Part shown: one piece after another, positions 25,420-34,363 of the stretch
Numbering within the stretch: the stretch's first letter is position 1
How the letters are laid out: the number at the start of each line of letters is the position of its first letter
Assembly: GCF_902364025.1 (NCBI RefSeq)
Contig: NZ_CABJCG010000017.1
Location: 1 to 64,000 of the forward strand
Length of the DNA: 64,000 bases
Direction: 5' to 3'
Source of the DNA: Enterocloster lavalensis
GTDB lineage: Bacteria; Bacillota; Clostridia; Lachnospirales; Lachnospiraceae
Made by a program: the position numbers and the translations under genes
The notes under the pieces: model-generated
Database searches by the model: none
Seen by the model: only the letters and a program-made list of their open reading frames with translations
What the model was told of the DNA's origin: nothing

Positions 25420-27250
25420 CGTCTATATCCTCTTCTTCCTTTGCCGCTTTGCGCTTCTTACGGATCCGGATCACCACCACAACCACAACAGCCGCCAGCA
25501 TCACCACGGCCACGCCGATCAGGATTCCATATTTTTGGAACACGGCCTTCACACCCGTGGACTCAGTTTCCACGGCGCCGTCCATGTCCCCCATCATGGA
25601 TTCGTCCCACATCATGTCCTGGGACTCCTCCATGACCATCAGAGTCAGCTCCTTCTCCACCGGCTCGGCTATGGTGCCGTTCTCGTCCTCATAGGTGATA
25701 GTGACCTTGACGGTGCCGTCGTCCATGGTGGGGCTTATGCCGGTTAACATGGTGTCCACGTTTCCGGTCTCACCTGGCTTAATGTTGCCCACATAGGTTT
25801 CCACCGGCTTGATGGAATCCGCCGTAAAGGTGGCGGTCACATTGTAGAGAATCACCTTGCCCGTGTTATTGATTCCGAACATCACGTTGCTCTCGGCCCC
25901 GGTGGTGATGTTGTCCGGCATCACGTCGATATTGCTGGTACTGAGCCTGGCGTACTGCTTCACCGGAATGTCCACCACAATGGACTCCTCGGCGTTCTTG
26001 AACTCCGGGCTGTCGTATTTCTCTTTGATGGTGATGGAGTAGGACCTCTGGTCCACCCCCGCCCTGGCGGTGAATACCGCGCGCACCTCCGTGCTCTGGC
26101 CCGGTCCCATGTCGTCCACCACCATGGAGGAGGAACCGGACTCCGTGGTGAATACAGCGCTGTCGGAAACCTTCTCGGACTCCAGGTTGAACAGAATGTT
26201 GCTTGCGCCCACGTTCTTGGAGGCGTTCTTCATATTTAAGATCAGCTCGAACTCCTCGCCCGCGTAAATCTGCTCGGGCACGGTGTGGTAGCTGTCCACG
26301 ATCAGACGGGCCCTGGTGCGGTCGTTGGCGTCGAAATCGCCCAGATCGTCCTCCTTGTCCTTGGACGTGATGTGGACGTAGAAGGTTCCCTCCTCGGTGT
26401 GCAGGTCGCCCTCGCTGCTGAGGCGGAAGGTGACGGTGTATTTGATGGGATAATATCCGGTGTAGGAGTCCTTGCGGATGGCCATGCTGTAGGGCACGGC
26501 CACCGTCTCCCCGAACGCGATCCGCTCGTACGTGCGGTCGTAGTTGCCGTCGTTGATCTCAAAGGGGAATTTGGTGTCGTCCTCGGACAGCCCCATGCTG
26601 ATGGTCACATCCTGGACCGTGGTCTCCCGCTTGTTGCGGAAATTCACGTTAAAGTTCATGACGTTGGGATAGGTTCCCCTGGGCGTGGGCTGATTCTCTC
26701 CGATAATGAAATACTTGCCCTCTTTCTTCTCATCCTCCTCGTCGTCCTCCGCGGTGCTGGAGCTGGTGGAAATCCAGACATTCACATAGTCGATATCGTT
26801 TCCGCCGTCCCACTCGATCAGGATAGGGATGCTGTAATAGCCCTGCAGCGCATCCCGGCGCACCCGTGCGGAAATGGAGGCGCTCTTCACATTGCCCTTC
26901 TTGATATTACCCACGGACTTGGATATAAAGGTGTTCTCCGTGATCTCAAACGGATAATAGTCCACCGTGTAGTCTCCGCTGCCCCGCTCCTCCCACTGCT
27001 GGAAGTCGGTGGTCTCGGCCAGGCTCACGCGAACGTTCTCCATGTCCTCGTCGGTGGCCCGGATGCGGAAGGTGACGGTCATGTTCTTACCCACATTACC
27101 CTTGGGCGCTTTGGTGGTAAATATGTAGTCGTTATCGCTGGCATTGGTGTTGTAACCCAGCTTGTAGTCTGCCGCAAATGCCGTGGCCGCAGTGCTCACC
27201 ACCAGAAACAGCGCAAACGCCCACGCGGTCAAAACTTTACACACTCTCAT
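25406..27250 (-). CDS. Exported membrane-anchored Ig-like (COG1361/CARDB-type) protein
   Basis: This 614-residue protein has a signal peptide (about 1-27, ending TAATAFA) and a C-terminal transmembrane helix (about 575-595, GILIGVAVVMLAAVVVVVVI) followed by a short charged tail. Between them lie repeated beta-sandwich segments with the NPxG-like features of COG1361 and CARDB domains, for example VGKNMTVTFRIRATD, GEEFELILNMKNASKN and GAESNVMFGINNTGK. It is probably displayed on the outer face of the membrane. It overlaps the ATPase gene by 4 bp and the permease gene by 14 bp, so it is a likely partner of the ABC transporter. Confidence 0.8.
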   Translation of the reverse strand: MRVCKVLTAWAFALFLVVSTAATAFAADYKLGYNTNASDNDYIFTTKAPKGNVGKNMTVTFRIRATDEDMENVRVSLAETTDFQQWEERGSGDYTVDYYPFEITENTFISKSVGNIKKGNVKSASISARVRRDALQGYYSIPILIEWDGGNDIDYVNVWISTSSSTAEDDEEDEKKEGKYFIIGENQPTPRGTYPNVMNFNVNFRNKRETTVQDVTISMGLSEDDTKFPFEINDGNYDRTYERIAFGETVAVPYSMAIRKDSYTGYYPIKYTVTFRLSSEGDLHTEEGTFYVHITSKDKEDDLGDFDANDRTRARLIVDSYHTVPEQIYAGEEFELILNMKNASKNVGASNILFNLESEKVSDSAVFTTESGSSSMVVDDMGPGQSTEVRAVFTARAGVDQRSYSITIKEKYDSPEFKNAEESIVVDIPVKQYARLSTSNIDVMPDNITTGAESNVMFGINNTGKVILYNVTATFTADSIKPVETYVGNIKPGETGNVDTMLTGISPTMDDGTVKVTITYEDENGTIAEPVEKELTLMVMEESQDMMWDESMMGDMDGAVETESTGVKAVFQKYGILIGVAVVMLAAVVVVVVIRIRKKRKAAKEEEDIDDEIS

Positions 27251-27999
27251 GCTTTCTCTCCCTTTTCTCCTGTTTCTTCCGTGACGGCGTCCCGGCCGCC
27301 CTCCTCAATTCCCACGATTTTTCCGTCCACAATGCGGATTCTGCGGTCCGCATAGGAGGCAAGGTTGTTGTCGTGGGTAACCATCACCAGGGTCTGGTTC
27401 TGCTCCCGCACGATCTTCTGCATCAATTTCAGCACCTCCATGGTGGTCCTGGAATCCAGGTTTCCCGTGGGCTCGTCGGCAAATATGATCTGCGGATTCA
27501 CCACCAGGGCCCTGGCGATGCCCACGCGCTGCTGCTGGCCTCCGGACATCTGGTTGGGCATATGCTTTGCCTGATCTCCCACTCCCACCAGCTCCATGAA
27601 TTTCTGCGCCGTTTTCATCCGCTCCCGCTTGGAAATCCCGCGGAAGGACAGGGGCAGCGCCACGTTCTCGATGGCGTTCATGGTGTTGAGCAGATTGTAG
27701 GCCTGGAAAATGAAGCCCACCCGCTGTCTGCGGAAGGTCACCAACTGCTTTTCCGTCAGCTTCTCTATGTGCCTGCCCGCGATCTCGATCTCGCCCTTAC
27801 TGGGCTTCTCCAGACCGGCCAGCATGTTGAGCAGCGTGGACTTTCCGGAACCGGAGGTTCCCACGATGGCCACGAACTCCCCTTTATAAATCTCAAAATC
27901 CACCCCGTTGAGGGCGTAGACCTTGGTCTCTCCCACGCGATAGACCTTATACAACCTAGACACGCGGATTACCGGCTTTCGCCGGGTCTCTTCTTCCAT
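27247..27999 (-). CDS. MacB/LolD-type ABC transporter ATPase
   Basis: This 250-residue ATPase has Walker A GTSGSGKSTLLN (about 48-59), signature MSGGQQQRVGIARAL, Walker B IIFADEPTGNLD and the D-loop/H-loop VTHDNNLA. The LNxxxGLxxPxxG layout is typical of the MacB/LolD group. The ATG at 27999 has GAGGGAAG upstream. It is the first gene of the operon with the exported Ig-like protein and the FtsX-type permease. Its promoter region has a run of direct repeats, described separately. Confidence 0.95.
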   Translation of the reverse strand: MEEETRRKPVIRVSRLYKVYRVGETKVYALNGVDFEIYKGEFVAIVGTSGSGKSTLLNMLAGLEKPSKGEIEIAGRHIEKLTEKQLVTFRRQRVGFIFQAYNLLNTMNAIENVALPLSFRGISKRERMKTAQKFMELVGVGDQAKHMPNQMSGGQQQRVGIARALVVNPQIIFADEPTGNLDSRTTMEVLKLMQKIVREQNQTLVMVTHDNNLASYADRRIRIVDGKIVGIEEGGRDAVTEETGEKGEKA

Positions 28000-28052
28000 C
28001 CGCTTCCCTCGCTTTCATATACATTTGTCCTGTATTTGTCATTTCTTCGTCA

Positions 28053-28117
28053 AGTATAACACGGGCCCGTCGCCATGGTCTTTGGGATTTTCCTTAAACT
28101 TCCTTAAATATTCCTTA
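28053..28117 (-). promoter_or_regulatory. Promoter of the MacB-like operon with direct-repeat operator
   Basis: On the minus strand TATACT (28053-28058) is a good -10, but no good -35 is present 17 bases upstream. Just above that position TCCTTA (plus-strand reading) recurs at 28091, 28101 and 28112, a 10-11 bp spacing. This is the arrangement of an activator site for an OmpR-type response regulator, which contacts polymerase at a promoter lacking a -35. Confidence 0.5.
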
Positions 28118-28178
28118 CACGGAAAACAGGCCGCCGTTTACCAGTATAACACAAATCGGAAAAAAGTTTAAAAAAATC

Positions 28179-28207
28179 TTGACTTATAATGCATTCTGTG
28201 TAAGAAT
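28179..28207 (+). promoter_or_regulatory. Promoter of pyrBI
   Basis: TTGACT (28179-28184) is followed by 16 bases and TAAGAAT (28201-28207) with an extended TGTG before it. About 105 bases of leader precede pyrB. The leader has a small GGCAC/GTGCC hairpin but no clear attenuator. I saw no PyrR-binding loop consensus. Confidence 0.55.
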
Positions 28208-28313
28208 ATGACGAGGCACAAATCAGTGCCATATCTGGCTGGACCGGCTATCGCACTGGTGCGTCTACCATTATTTCCAAAAACCATAAAAATACATAAA
28301 GAAGGAGAACCCC

Positions 28314-29237
28314 ATGAGACATTTATTGAACCCTCTTGACTTCTCTGCGGAAGAAATCGACGACCTTCTGGCGCTGGCGCGGGACATCGAGGGAAATCTT
28401 CCCGGATATTCCCACGTGTGTGACGGCAAAAAGCTGGCCACACTTTTTTACGAGCCCAGCACCAGAACGCGCCTGAGCTTTGAAGCGGCTATGCTGAATC
28501 TGGGCGGCAGCGTGTTAGGCTTTGCCTCCGCCACCTCCAGCTCCGCCGCCAAGGGCGAGAGCGTTGCCGACACCATCCGCATGATCTCCTGCTATGCCGA
28601 TATCTGCGCCATGCGCCACCCCAAGGAAGGCGCCGCGTACGTGGCAGCGCAGAAGGCCAGTATCCCGGTGATCAACGCGGGCGACGGCGGTCATCAGCAC
28701 CCCACTCAGACGCTGACCGACTTAATGACCATCCGCTCCTTACAGGGCCGCCTGGACAACCTGACCATCGGACTGTGCGGCGACTTAAAATTCGGGCGCA
28801 CCGTTCACTCCTTAATCAACGCCATGGTCCGCTATCCGGGCGTCAAGTTCATCCTGATCTCCCCCGAGGAGCTGCGTATCCCGGACAGCATCCGCGAGGA
28901 CGTGCTGGAAGCCAACAATATCCCCTTTGAGGAGGTGGGCAGCCTGGACGACGCCATCGGCTCCCTGGACATCCTCTACATGACCCGCGTTCAGAAGGAG
29001 CGCTTCTTCAACGAGGAGGACTACATCCGCCTGAAGGACTGCTACATCCTGGACAAGAAGAAAATGAAACTGGCCAAGAAGAACATGTACGTGCTTCATC
29101 CCCTTCCCCGTGTCAACGAGATCTCCGTGGAGGTGGACGACGATCCGAGAGCCGCCTACTTTAAGCAGGCCCAGTACGGCGTATATGTGCGTATGGCACT
29201 GATCATGACATTACTGGAGGTGAAAAAGCCATGTTAA
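28314..29237 (+). CDS. pyrB: Aspartate carbamoyltransferase, catalytic chain
   Basis: This 307-residue enzyme makes N-carbamoyl-aspartate from carbamoyl phosphate and aspartate, the committed step of pyrimidine synthesis. Carbamoyl-phosphate loop [13 protein letters not shown] (about 46-58) is intact, as are the [12 protein letters not shown] and LPRVNEI motifs. The ATG at 28314 has GAAGGAG upstream. It is translationally coupled to pyrI, which overlaps it by 7 bp. The presence of a regulatory chain points to the E. coli-like allosteric dodecamer rather than the Bacillus trimer. Confidence 0.97.
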   Translation: MRHLLNPLDFSAEEIDDLLALARDIEGNLPGYSHVCDGKKLATLFYEPSTRTRLSFEAAMLNLGGSVLGFASATSSSAAKGESVADTIRMISCYADICAMRHPKEGAAYVAAQKASIPVINAGDGGHQHPTQTLTDLMTIRSLQGRLDNLTIGLCGDLKFGRTVHSLINAMVRYPGVKFILISPEELRIPDSIREDVLEANNIPFEEVGSLDDAIGSLDILYMTRVQKERFFNEEDYIRLKDCYILDKKKMKLAKKNMYVLHPLPRVNEISVEVDDDPRAAYFKQAQYGVYVRMALIMTLLEVKKPC

Positions 29238-29662
29238 ACATCAGCGGACTGAAGGAAGGCATCGTGCTGGACCACATCGAGGCCGGCAAGAGCCTGGATA
29301 TCTACTATCACCTGGGTTTAGACAAGCTGGAATGCCAGGTGGCCATCATCAAGAACGCCCGCAGCAACAAGATGGGCCGCAAGGACATCATCAAGATCGA
29401 GGGCGGGCTGGACGTTGTGGATCTGGACATGCTGGGCTACATTGACCACAACATCACGGTCAACATTATCCGGGACGACCGCATCGTCGAGAAAAAAGCC
29501 CTGAAGCTGCCCAAGAAGATCGTCAATGTGATTCACTGTAAGAATCCGCGCTGCATCACCTCCATCGAGCAGGAGCTTCCCCACATCTTCTATCTGGCGG
29601 ATGAAAAAAGCGAGACTTACCGCTGCCAATACTGTGAAGAAAAGTACAGCGAATACAAATAA
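29231..29662 (+). CDS. pyrI: Aspartate carbamoyltransferase, regulatory chain
   Basis: This 143-residue regulatory chain binds CTP/ATP in its N-terminal domain and holds zinc through four cysteines in the C-terminal domain: CKNPRC near residue 101 and CQYC near 136. The spacing is the standard Cys4 site. The ATG at 29231 has GGAGG upstream and overlaps the pyrB stop by 7 bp. It indicates feedback control of pyrimidine synthesis by nucleotides. Confidence 0.96.
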   Translation: MLNISGLKEGIVLDHIEAGKSLDIYYHLGLDKLECQVAIIKNARSNKMGRKDIIKIEGGLDVVDLDMLGYIDHNITVNIIRDDRIVEKKALKLPKKIVNVIHCKNPRCITSIEQELPHIFYLADEKSETYRCQYCEEKYSEYK

Positions 29663-29680
29663 ATATCTCAATGGGTTAAA

Positions 29681-29716
29681 AAACACACCGCCGGGACGCG
29701 CCCGCGGTGTGTTTTT
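29681..29716. terminator. Bidirectional terminator between pyrI and the VOC gene
   Basis: CACACCGC and GCGGTGTG arms (29684-29691 with 29704-29711) have A-runs before and a T-run after, so the hairpin can end both the pyrBI transcript and the convergent VOC transcript. Confidence 0.85.
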
Positions 29717-29740
29717 GTCTGTGAAGCGATTGGTTGCGGC

Positions 29741-30106
29741 TTATTTGGCGGGCACGATCTCGATCCAGTAGCCGTCCGGATCGGAGATAAAATAGATGCC
29801 CATGGAGGGATTCTCAAAGCAGATGCAGCCCATAGCCTCATGGTGGCTATGAACCGCCTCATAGTCGTCCACGTGGAACGCCAGGTGGAACTCGCACTCT
29901 CCCAGATTGTAGGGCTCCGTGCGATCCTTAAGCCAGGTCAGCTCCAGAGTGAAATCGCTGACGCCGTCCCCCAGATAGACCAGCTTGAAGGAGCCGTCGG
30001 ACGCCGTCTTCTCCCGAACCGGCTCCAGACCCAGGGCCTCCTTATAAAAGGACAGGCTCTTCTCCAGATCCAGCACATTAAAATTGAAATGATTAAATTT
30101 TACCAT
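29741..30106 (-). CDS. VOC/glyoxalase-type metalloenzyme
   Basis: This 121-residue protein has the paired beta-alpha-beta-beta-beta modules of the VOC superfamily. N-terminal FNHFNFNVLDLEKSLSFYKEALG carries the first metal-ligand His, FHLAFHVDDYEA the second, and DPDGYWIEIV the terminal Glu. It is most like lactoylglutathione lyase (GloA). Since clostridia usually lack glutathione, the true substrate may be another thiol adduct. The ATG at 30106 has AAGGAGG upstream. It stands alone and converges with pyrI. Confidence 0.85.
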   Translation of the reverse strand: MVKFNHFNFNVLDLEKSLSFYKEALGLEPVREKTASDGSFKLVYLGDGVSDFTLELTWLKDRTEPYNLGECEFHLAFHVDDYEAVHSHHEAMGCICFENPSMGIYFISDPDGYWIEIVPAK

Positions 30107-30425
30107 CGCATAAACCTCCTTCTGCGGGCAGCAGACCGCGGGATACCGCCAGTGAACGTTCTCCCGCGCCGCCCCTTTTTGATAGTACGGATGAGGGTAT
30201 TATAAGTACGCGGACCGCAAAAGTCAATCCTTTTTCGCCCGCCTGACAGCGTTTGACAGCGTTCCGGGCAAATAGGCGTGGGACGGATGCAAACGGCAAA
30301 TCATGGTGGAAATATTTCCCGAATAATGTTATAATTAAGGGAATGCAGTGCTTGTCCTTACCAGGTGTCCGGCGGGGCAAATGCTCTGCGTTTTGTAATA
30401 TGACACTGGAAGGTATCGGATCACT
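30107..30425 (+). promoter_or_regulatory. Intergenic region with the promoter of the large membrane protein
   Basis: The plus strand has TGGAAA (30307-30312), 17 bases, then TATAAT (30330-30335), a fair SigA promoter about 90 bases before the next gene. A perfect 10-bp tandem repeat TGACAGCGTT lies at 30244-30263 upstream of it. The part near 30107-30240 belongs to the VOC leader and shows nothing else recognisable. Confidence 0.55.
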
Positions 30426-32762
30426 ATGACAAGACGGGAAAAGACAGCCGCTCTTATGGCAGCGGTTCTGACAATCGCGGTAACGCTGTATTCGGCGTGG
30501 AAGCTGGTGGGCACGGGCGTGCTGTCCTGGCACGCGGCTCAGCCGGATTTTTACTCCATGGCATTGGAGACCGCGGCGGTCTGGCTGATTCTGTTCCTGC
30601 TCTTTTTTTGTGCCAAAAACAGCCTGACGGCCTGGTTGGGAGCGGCGTTTCTCTGCGCGGTGTTCTGCTGGCTCCATGTGATTTTTCTGCCCATGGCCTT
30701 TGCCGGAGCGTACACCGTGTACCTGATTTTGGCCGGAAGGTGGTTTAACCGGACCGTGCTGAGACAGAATCTCGGTCTGTGCTGGGACTATCTCATAGGC
30801 AGCGCGCTGACAATCACCGTCTTCTGCCTGCTGTCCCTGGCGCAGCTCGGCAGCATTCACAACCTGCGCCTCTGGGTGGCGGCCAGCGGACTCTGCCTGC
30901 TGATGTGGGCCGGGGTGTGCCTGCGCGGATTTTTGACGGGCACGGCTGCGGTACACCTGCGCGATTTTCTGACGGCTCCGGCCGCGGACCACATGCACGG
31001 ATGGCTCTCCGGCGCGGGCGCTCCGCAGCCGTCCGACGCTCCCAGCTGCAGCCGCTCCCATCCCGGAAGCTCCGCCATGCTTGCGGCCATTCTGGCCCTG
31101 CTTCTGCTCCAGGCGGGCCGGATGAACCTGGCGGTGGATTTCGACAGCATCTGGTACGGCGTCCGCTCCCACGTGATGCTCAACAGCGGCAATGGCATCT
31201 ATGAAAATCTGGGTACTCTGGGCGTTGTCTACACCTATCCCAAGGGCTGGGAGGTGTTGGGGCTGCCCCTGGCGGGCCTGCCCTCCTACAGCTTTTCCAT
31301 CTCCATGAACCTGTGGATGGGCGCGCTGACGCTGTTCGCCGCCTATGAGACGGCCCGCCTGTGCCTGAAGCCCAGACTGGCCCTGTGGCTGCCCTTTCTC
31401 ATGGTCTCCGTTCCGGGCATCATGAACATGGCGGACACGGCCAAGCCGGACATGGTGACGCTGTTCTGCCAGCTGCTGATGATCCAGGGCGTGCAGCGCT
31501 TCACAGAGGAGCGCCAGACCGGGTGGCTGGCCGCTGCCCTGGCAGCCGGGGGCATCAGTCTGATCATGAAGCCCACAGCGGTTGTCTTTTCCACAGCGGT
31601 GGCGGGGATCAGCGTTCTGTGGCTGTTGGCCCGCCGCAAACCGTCCGGCAAGCCGGGGAATCCCAAAGAAATGCGTGTCTGGCTCATTTTGCTCCCCTCT
31701 GCCGTCGCTCTGATCGGAATCTGGGGGCGCACCATGAAGCTGGTGGGTGTGCCGGTCACCTCCGTTTTTTATGGACTTTTCCAAAAACTGGGTTTTGAAA
31801 TCAAATACCCGTTTTACGCCGCCGGCCTCTCTCCGGCCGGTAAGCATATGCCCCAGGGGGAACGGCTGCTTTTCCTGGCCAAACGCCTTTACCGCATCCT
31901 CCTGAATCCCCAGGGACACGACATGGCCCATGTGCTGATCGCCTGGGGCGCTGTGCTGCCGGTGGTATTTCTGGTCTTAAGGGCCTGCCTGGGAGGAGCC
32001 GGAAAAACTTCCCGCAAACCCGGGACGGCACAGGCGCTTCCCCTCTCCTATCTCACCTGGCTCCTGATGGCCATGTCCTTCATCAACCTGGTCAGCCTCT
32101 ACTCTCTGTCCCAGGTGGACGGGAACTACTACATGCTTTACTACGTCCTGATTCTTCTGACCGGCCTGTGCTGGCTGGACGGAAAGGGCCCCGTCTGCCG
32201 GAAGGCCGCCCTGGCCCTTCTGATCCCGGCATGGGGCTATGGAGTCCTGCTCTGCGGCCTGACCAACTGGGCCTGGACCATCGGAAACGGCGGCCTCCAT
32301 CCGGTCAACAGCGGCTATTACTCCCATATTCAGGAGGCGCAGGAAAAACGGACCGCCCAGGGCAGCGGCACCATCTGGAATATTCTGGCCGCCAACCCCA
32401 GCCACCGCGTGATCGCGCTCGGCGATCTCCCGGACGTGCTGACCTTCCCCTGCTGGGTGCAGTCCTACGTGGACGTGTCCGGTTACTGGGGCAATCCCCA
32501 GGTGGTCAGCAGCGCCCCGGCCTTCCTGGAATATCTGCAGTTTGCGGACGTGGATTACATCTATATGGAACGGGGTTACGTCTGCTCAGGCGTGCGCATC
32601 TACGATATCATTCGCACCCTGATCGAGGAGGGTCATCTGTACAACGTCTGCGAGGAGGGCGGAAACCTGATCATCAGCGTGCAGAAGGGCGATCCGCAGC
32701 CTGAAATCACCGCAGAACACGATTTGGAAGTATTTGACAATCTATACATTCAACACCCTTAA
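30426..32762 (+). CDS. Large polytopic membrane protein, GT-C glycosyltransferase-like
   Basis: This 778-residue protein has about a dozen transmembrane segments and a soluble C-terminal part (about 650-778). An acidic motif AVDFDSIWYG (near residue 240) after an early membrane segment is like the catalytic first loop of GT-C enzymes, which use lipid-linked sugars on the outer membrane face. Conserved-looking VPGIMNMADTAKPDMV follows. The family is not certain and the donor is unknown. Three in-frame 12-residue repeats interrupt residues 166-201. It is a single gene with its own promoter and shares a terminator with serS. Confidence 0.6.
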   Translation: MTRREKTAALMAAVLTIAVTLYSAWKLVGTGVLSWHAAQPDFYSMALETAAVWLILFLLFFCAKNSLTAWLGAAFLCAVFCWLHVIFLPMAFAGAYTVYLILAGRWFNRTVLRQNLGLCWDYLIGSALTITVFCLLSLAQLGSIHNLRLWVAASGLCLLMWAGVCLRGFLTGTAAVHLRDFLTAPAADHMHGWLSGAGAPQPSDAPSCSRSHPGSSAMLAAILALLLLQAGRMNLAVDFDSIWYGVRSHVMLNSGNGIYENLGTLGVVYTYPKGWEVLGLPLAGLPSYSFSISMNLWMGALTLFAAYETARLCLKPRLALWLPFLMVSVPGIMNMADTAKPDMVTLFCQLLMIQGVQRFTEERQTGWLAAALAAGGISLIMKPTAVVFSTAVAGISVLWLLARRKPSGKPGNPKEMRVWLILLPSAVALIGIWGRTMKLVGVPVTSVFYGLFQKLGFEIKYPFYAAGLSPAGKHMPQGERLLFLAKRLYRILLNPQGHDMAHVLIAWGAVLPVVFLVLRACLGGAGKTSRKPGTAQALPLSYLTWLLMAMSFINLVSLYSLSQVDGNYYMLYYVLILLTGLCWLDGKGPVCRKAALALLIPAWGYGVLLCGLTNWAWTIGNGGLHPVNSGYYSHIQEAQEKRTAQGSGTIWNILAANPSHRVIALGDLPDVLTFPCWVQSYVDVSGYWGNPQVVSSAPAFLEYLQFADVDYIYMERGYVCSGVRIYDIIRTLIEEGHLYNVCEEGGNLIISVQKGDPQPEITAEHDLEVFDNLYIQHP
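30921..31028 (+). repeat. Three 36-bp in-frame repeats inside the membrane protein gene
   Basis: Units 30921-30956, 30957-30992 and 30993-31028 encode LRGFLTGTAAVH, LRDFLTAPAADH and MHGWLSGAGAPQ. The first two are close at base level and the third is diverged. They fall in a loop after a membrane segment. Confidence 0.75.
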
Positions 32763-32781
32763 GCGCGCCCGTTTTTGGATC

Positions 32782-32838
32782 AAAAATGCAGCCGGACCGC
32801 AGAGTGACCATTCGTCACCTGCAGTCCGGCTGCATTTT
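32782..32838. terminator. Bidirectional terminator between the membrane protein gene and serS
   Basis: AAAATGCAGCCGGAC and GTCCGGCTGCATTTT arms form a near-perfect long hairpin with A/T runs at both ends, placed between two convergent genes. Confidence 0.92.
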
Positions 32839-32895
32839 ATACGCTCACGTTTGGATGTAAGCCCGCCGGAAACGGCGCGGCCGCGGGCACAATAC

Positions 32896-34176
32896 TTAGC
32901 GGATCGCTTCCATGCCGCCCATGTAGGGGCGGAGCGCTTCGGGAATTCTCACGCTGCCGTCCGCCTGCAGATTGTTCTCCAGGAACGCAATCAGCATGCG
33001 GGGCGGAGCAACCACGGTGTTGTTCAGGGTGTGGGCCAGGTATTTGCCGCCGTCCTCGCCCTGGACGCGGATCTTTAAGCGCCGGGCCTGGGCGTCGCCC
33101 AGGTTGGAGCAGCTGCCCACCTCAAAATATTTCTTCTGTCTGGGAGACCAGGCCTCCACGTCCACGGATTTCACCTTCAGGTCCGCCAGATCGCCGGAGC
33201 AGCACTCCAGGGTACGCACCGGGATCTCCAGGCTGCGGAACAGGTCCACCGTGTTCTTCCACAGCTTCTCATACCACATGGGACTCTCTTCCGGCGTGCA
33301 GACCACGATCATCTCCTGCTTCTCGAACTGGTGGATGCGGTAAACGCCGCGCTCCTCCAGGCCGTGGGCGCCCTTCTCCTTACGGAAACAGGGGGAATAG
33401 CTGGTCAGAGTCAGCGGCAGCTTGCTCTCCGGCGTGATGGTGTCGATAAACTTACCGATCATGGAGTGCTCGCTGGTGCCGATCAGGTATAAGTCCTCGC
33501 CCTCGATCTTGTACATCATGGCGTCCATCTCGGCGAAGCTCATAACGCCGGTCACCACGTTGCTGCGGATCATAAAGGGAGGCACGCAGTAGGTAAAGCC
33601 GCGGTTGATCATAAAATCGCGGGCGTAGGAAATCACAGCAGAGTGCAGTCTGGCGATGTCCCCCATCAGGTAGTAGAAGCCGTTGCCCGCAACCTTTCTG
33701 GCGGCGTCCAAGTCGATGCCGTTAAAACGCTCCATAATCTCGGTGTGGTAGGGAATCTCGAAATCCGGAACCACCGGATCGCCGAAGCGCTCCACCTCCA
33801 CGTTCTCGCTGTCGTCCTTGCCGATGGGCACGCTGGGATCGATGATATTGGGGATGGTCATCATGATCTTGGTGATCCTCTCGGACAGCTCGCTCTCCAG
33901 GGCCTGCAGCTCGCTTAAACGGTCGGAGTTGGCGCTCACCTGCTGCTTCACGGCCTCGGCCTCCTCCTTCTTGCCCTGGCCCATGAGCTGGCCGATCTGC
34001 TTGGACAGCTTGTTGCGGCTGGCCCGAAGGTCGTCGGCCTCCTTCTGGGTGGCGCGGCTTTTGGCGTCCAGCTCAATCACCTCGTCCACCAGAGGCAGCT
34101 TGCTGTCCTGGAATTTATTTTTAATGTTCTGCTTGACGATATCCGGGTTTTCTCTGACAAACTTTAAATCTAACAT
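32896..34176 (-). CDS. serS: Serine-tRNA ligase
   Basis: This 426-residue class II synthetase has an N-terminal antiparallel coiled coil (about 30-100, rich in Lys/Glu/Gln) that holds tRNA-Ser. The motif 2 region is SYSPCFRKEKGAHG and motif 3 is NNTVVAPPRMLIAFLEN. The ATG at 34176 has CAGGAGG upstream; the open frame extends further without support. I looked for a T-box leader and saw neither the T-box bulge nor a specifier loop. Confidence 0.97.
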   Translation of the reverse strand: MLDLKFVRENPDIVKQNIKNKFQDSKLPLVDEVIELDAKSRATQKEADDLRASRNKLSKQIGQLMGQGKKEEAEAVKQQVSANSDRLSELQALESELSERITKIMMTIPNIIDPSVPIGKDDSENVEVERFGDPVVPDFEIPYHTEIMERFNGIDLDAARKVAGNGFYYLMGDIARLHSAVISYARDFMINRGFTYCVPPFMIRSNVVTGVMSFAEMDAMMYKIEGEDLYLIGTSEHSMIGKFIDTITPESKLPLTLTSYSPCFRKEKGAHGLEERGVYRIHQFEKQEMIVVCTPEESPMWYEKLWKNTVDLFRSLEIPVRTLECCSGDLADLKVKSVDVEAWSPRQKKYFEVGSCSNLGDAQARRLKIRVQGEDGGKYLAHTLNNTVVAPPRMLIAFLENNLQADGSVRIPEALRPYMGGMEAIR

Positions 34177-34363
34177 GGTTTTCCTCCTGTATTTCACTGG
34201 AGACCGCTTCAAACGCGCTCCAATGTTACTTTCATAACACTGTTTATGAGTATATAACATTTTTCCTGGAAAAAAAAGCCCCTTTTACCGATTTTCCCCG
34301 GAATTCTGCGATTTTATTCCCACAAAAACAGCGGAGCAGACAGGACCGCGCCGGGCCGCGCGG

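Noticed and set aside
28208..28342. Possible leader peptide before pyrB (starts MTRHKSVPYLAG)
   Set aside because: Its ATG touches the -10 element, so it would precede the transcript start, and there is no U-tract hairpin as in E. coli pyrL attenuation.
30093..31931. 612-codon minus-strand open frame opposite the GT-C-like gene
   Set aside because: Its His/Gln/Gly-rich sequence is typical of an antisense shadow in GC-rich DNA, it overlaps the VOC leader, and the plus-strand gene has clear membrane helices, a promoter and a ribosome site.
34177..34363. T-box leader of serS
   Set aside because: I looked for the T-box bulge sequence, a Ser specifier loop and a terminator/antiterminator pair and saw none.
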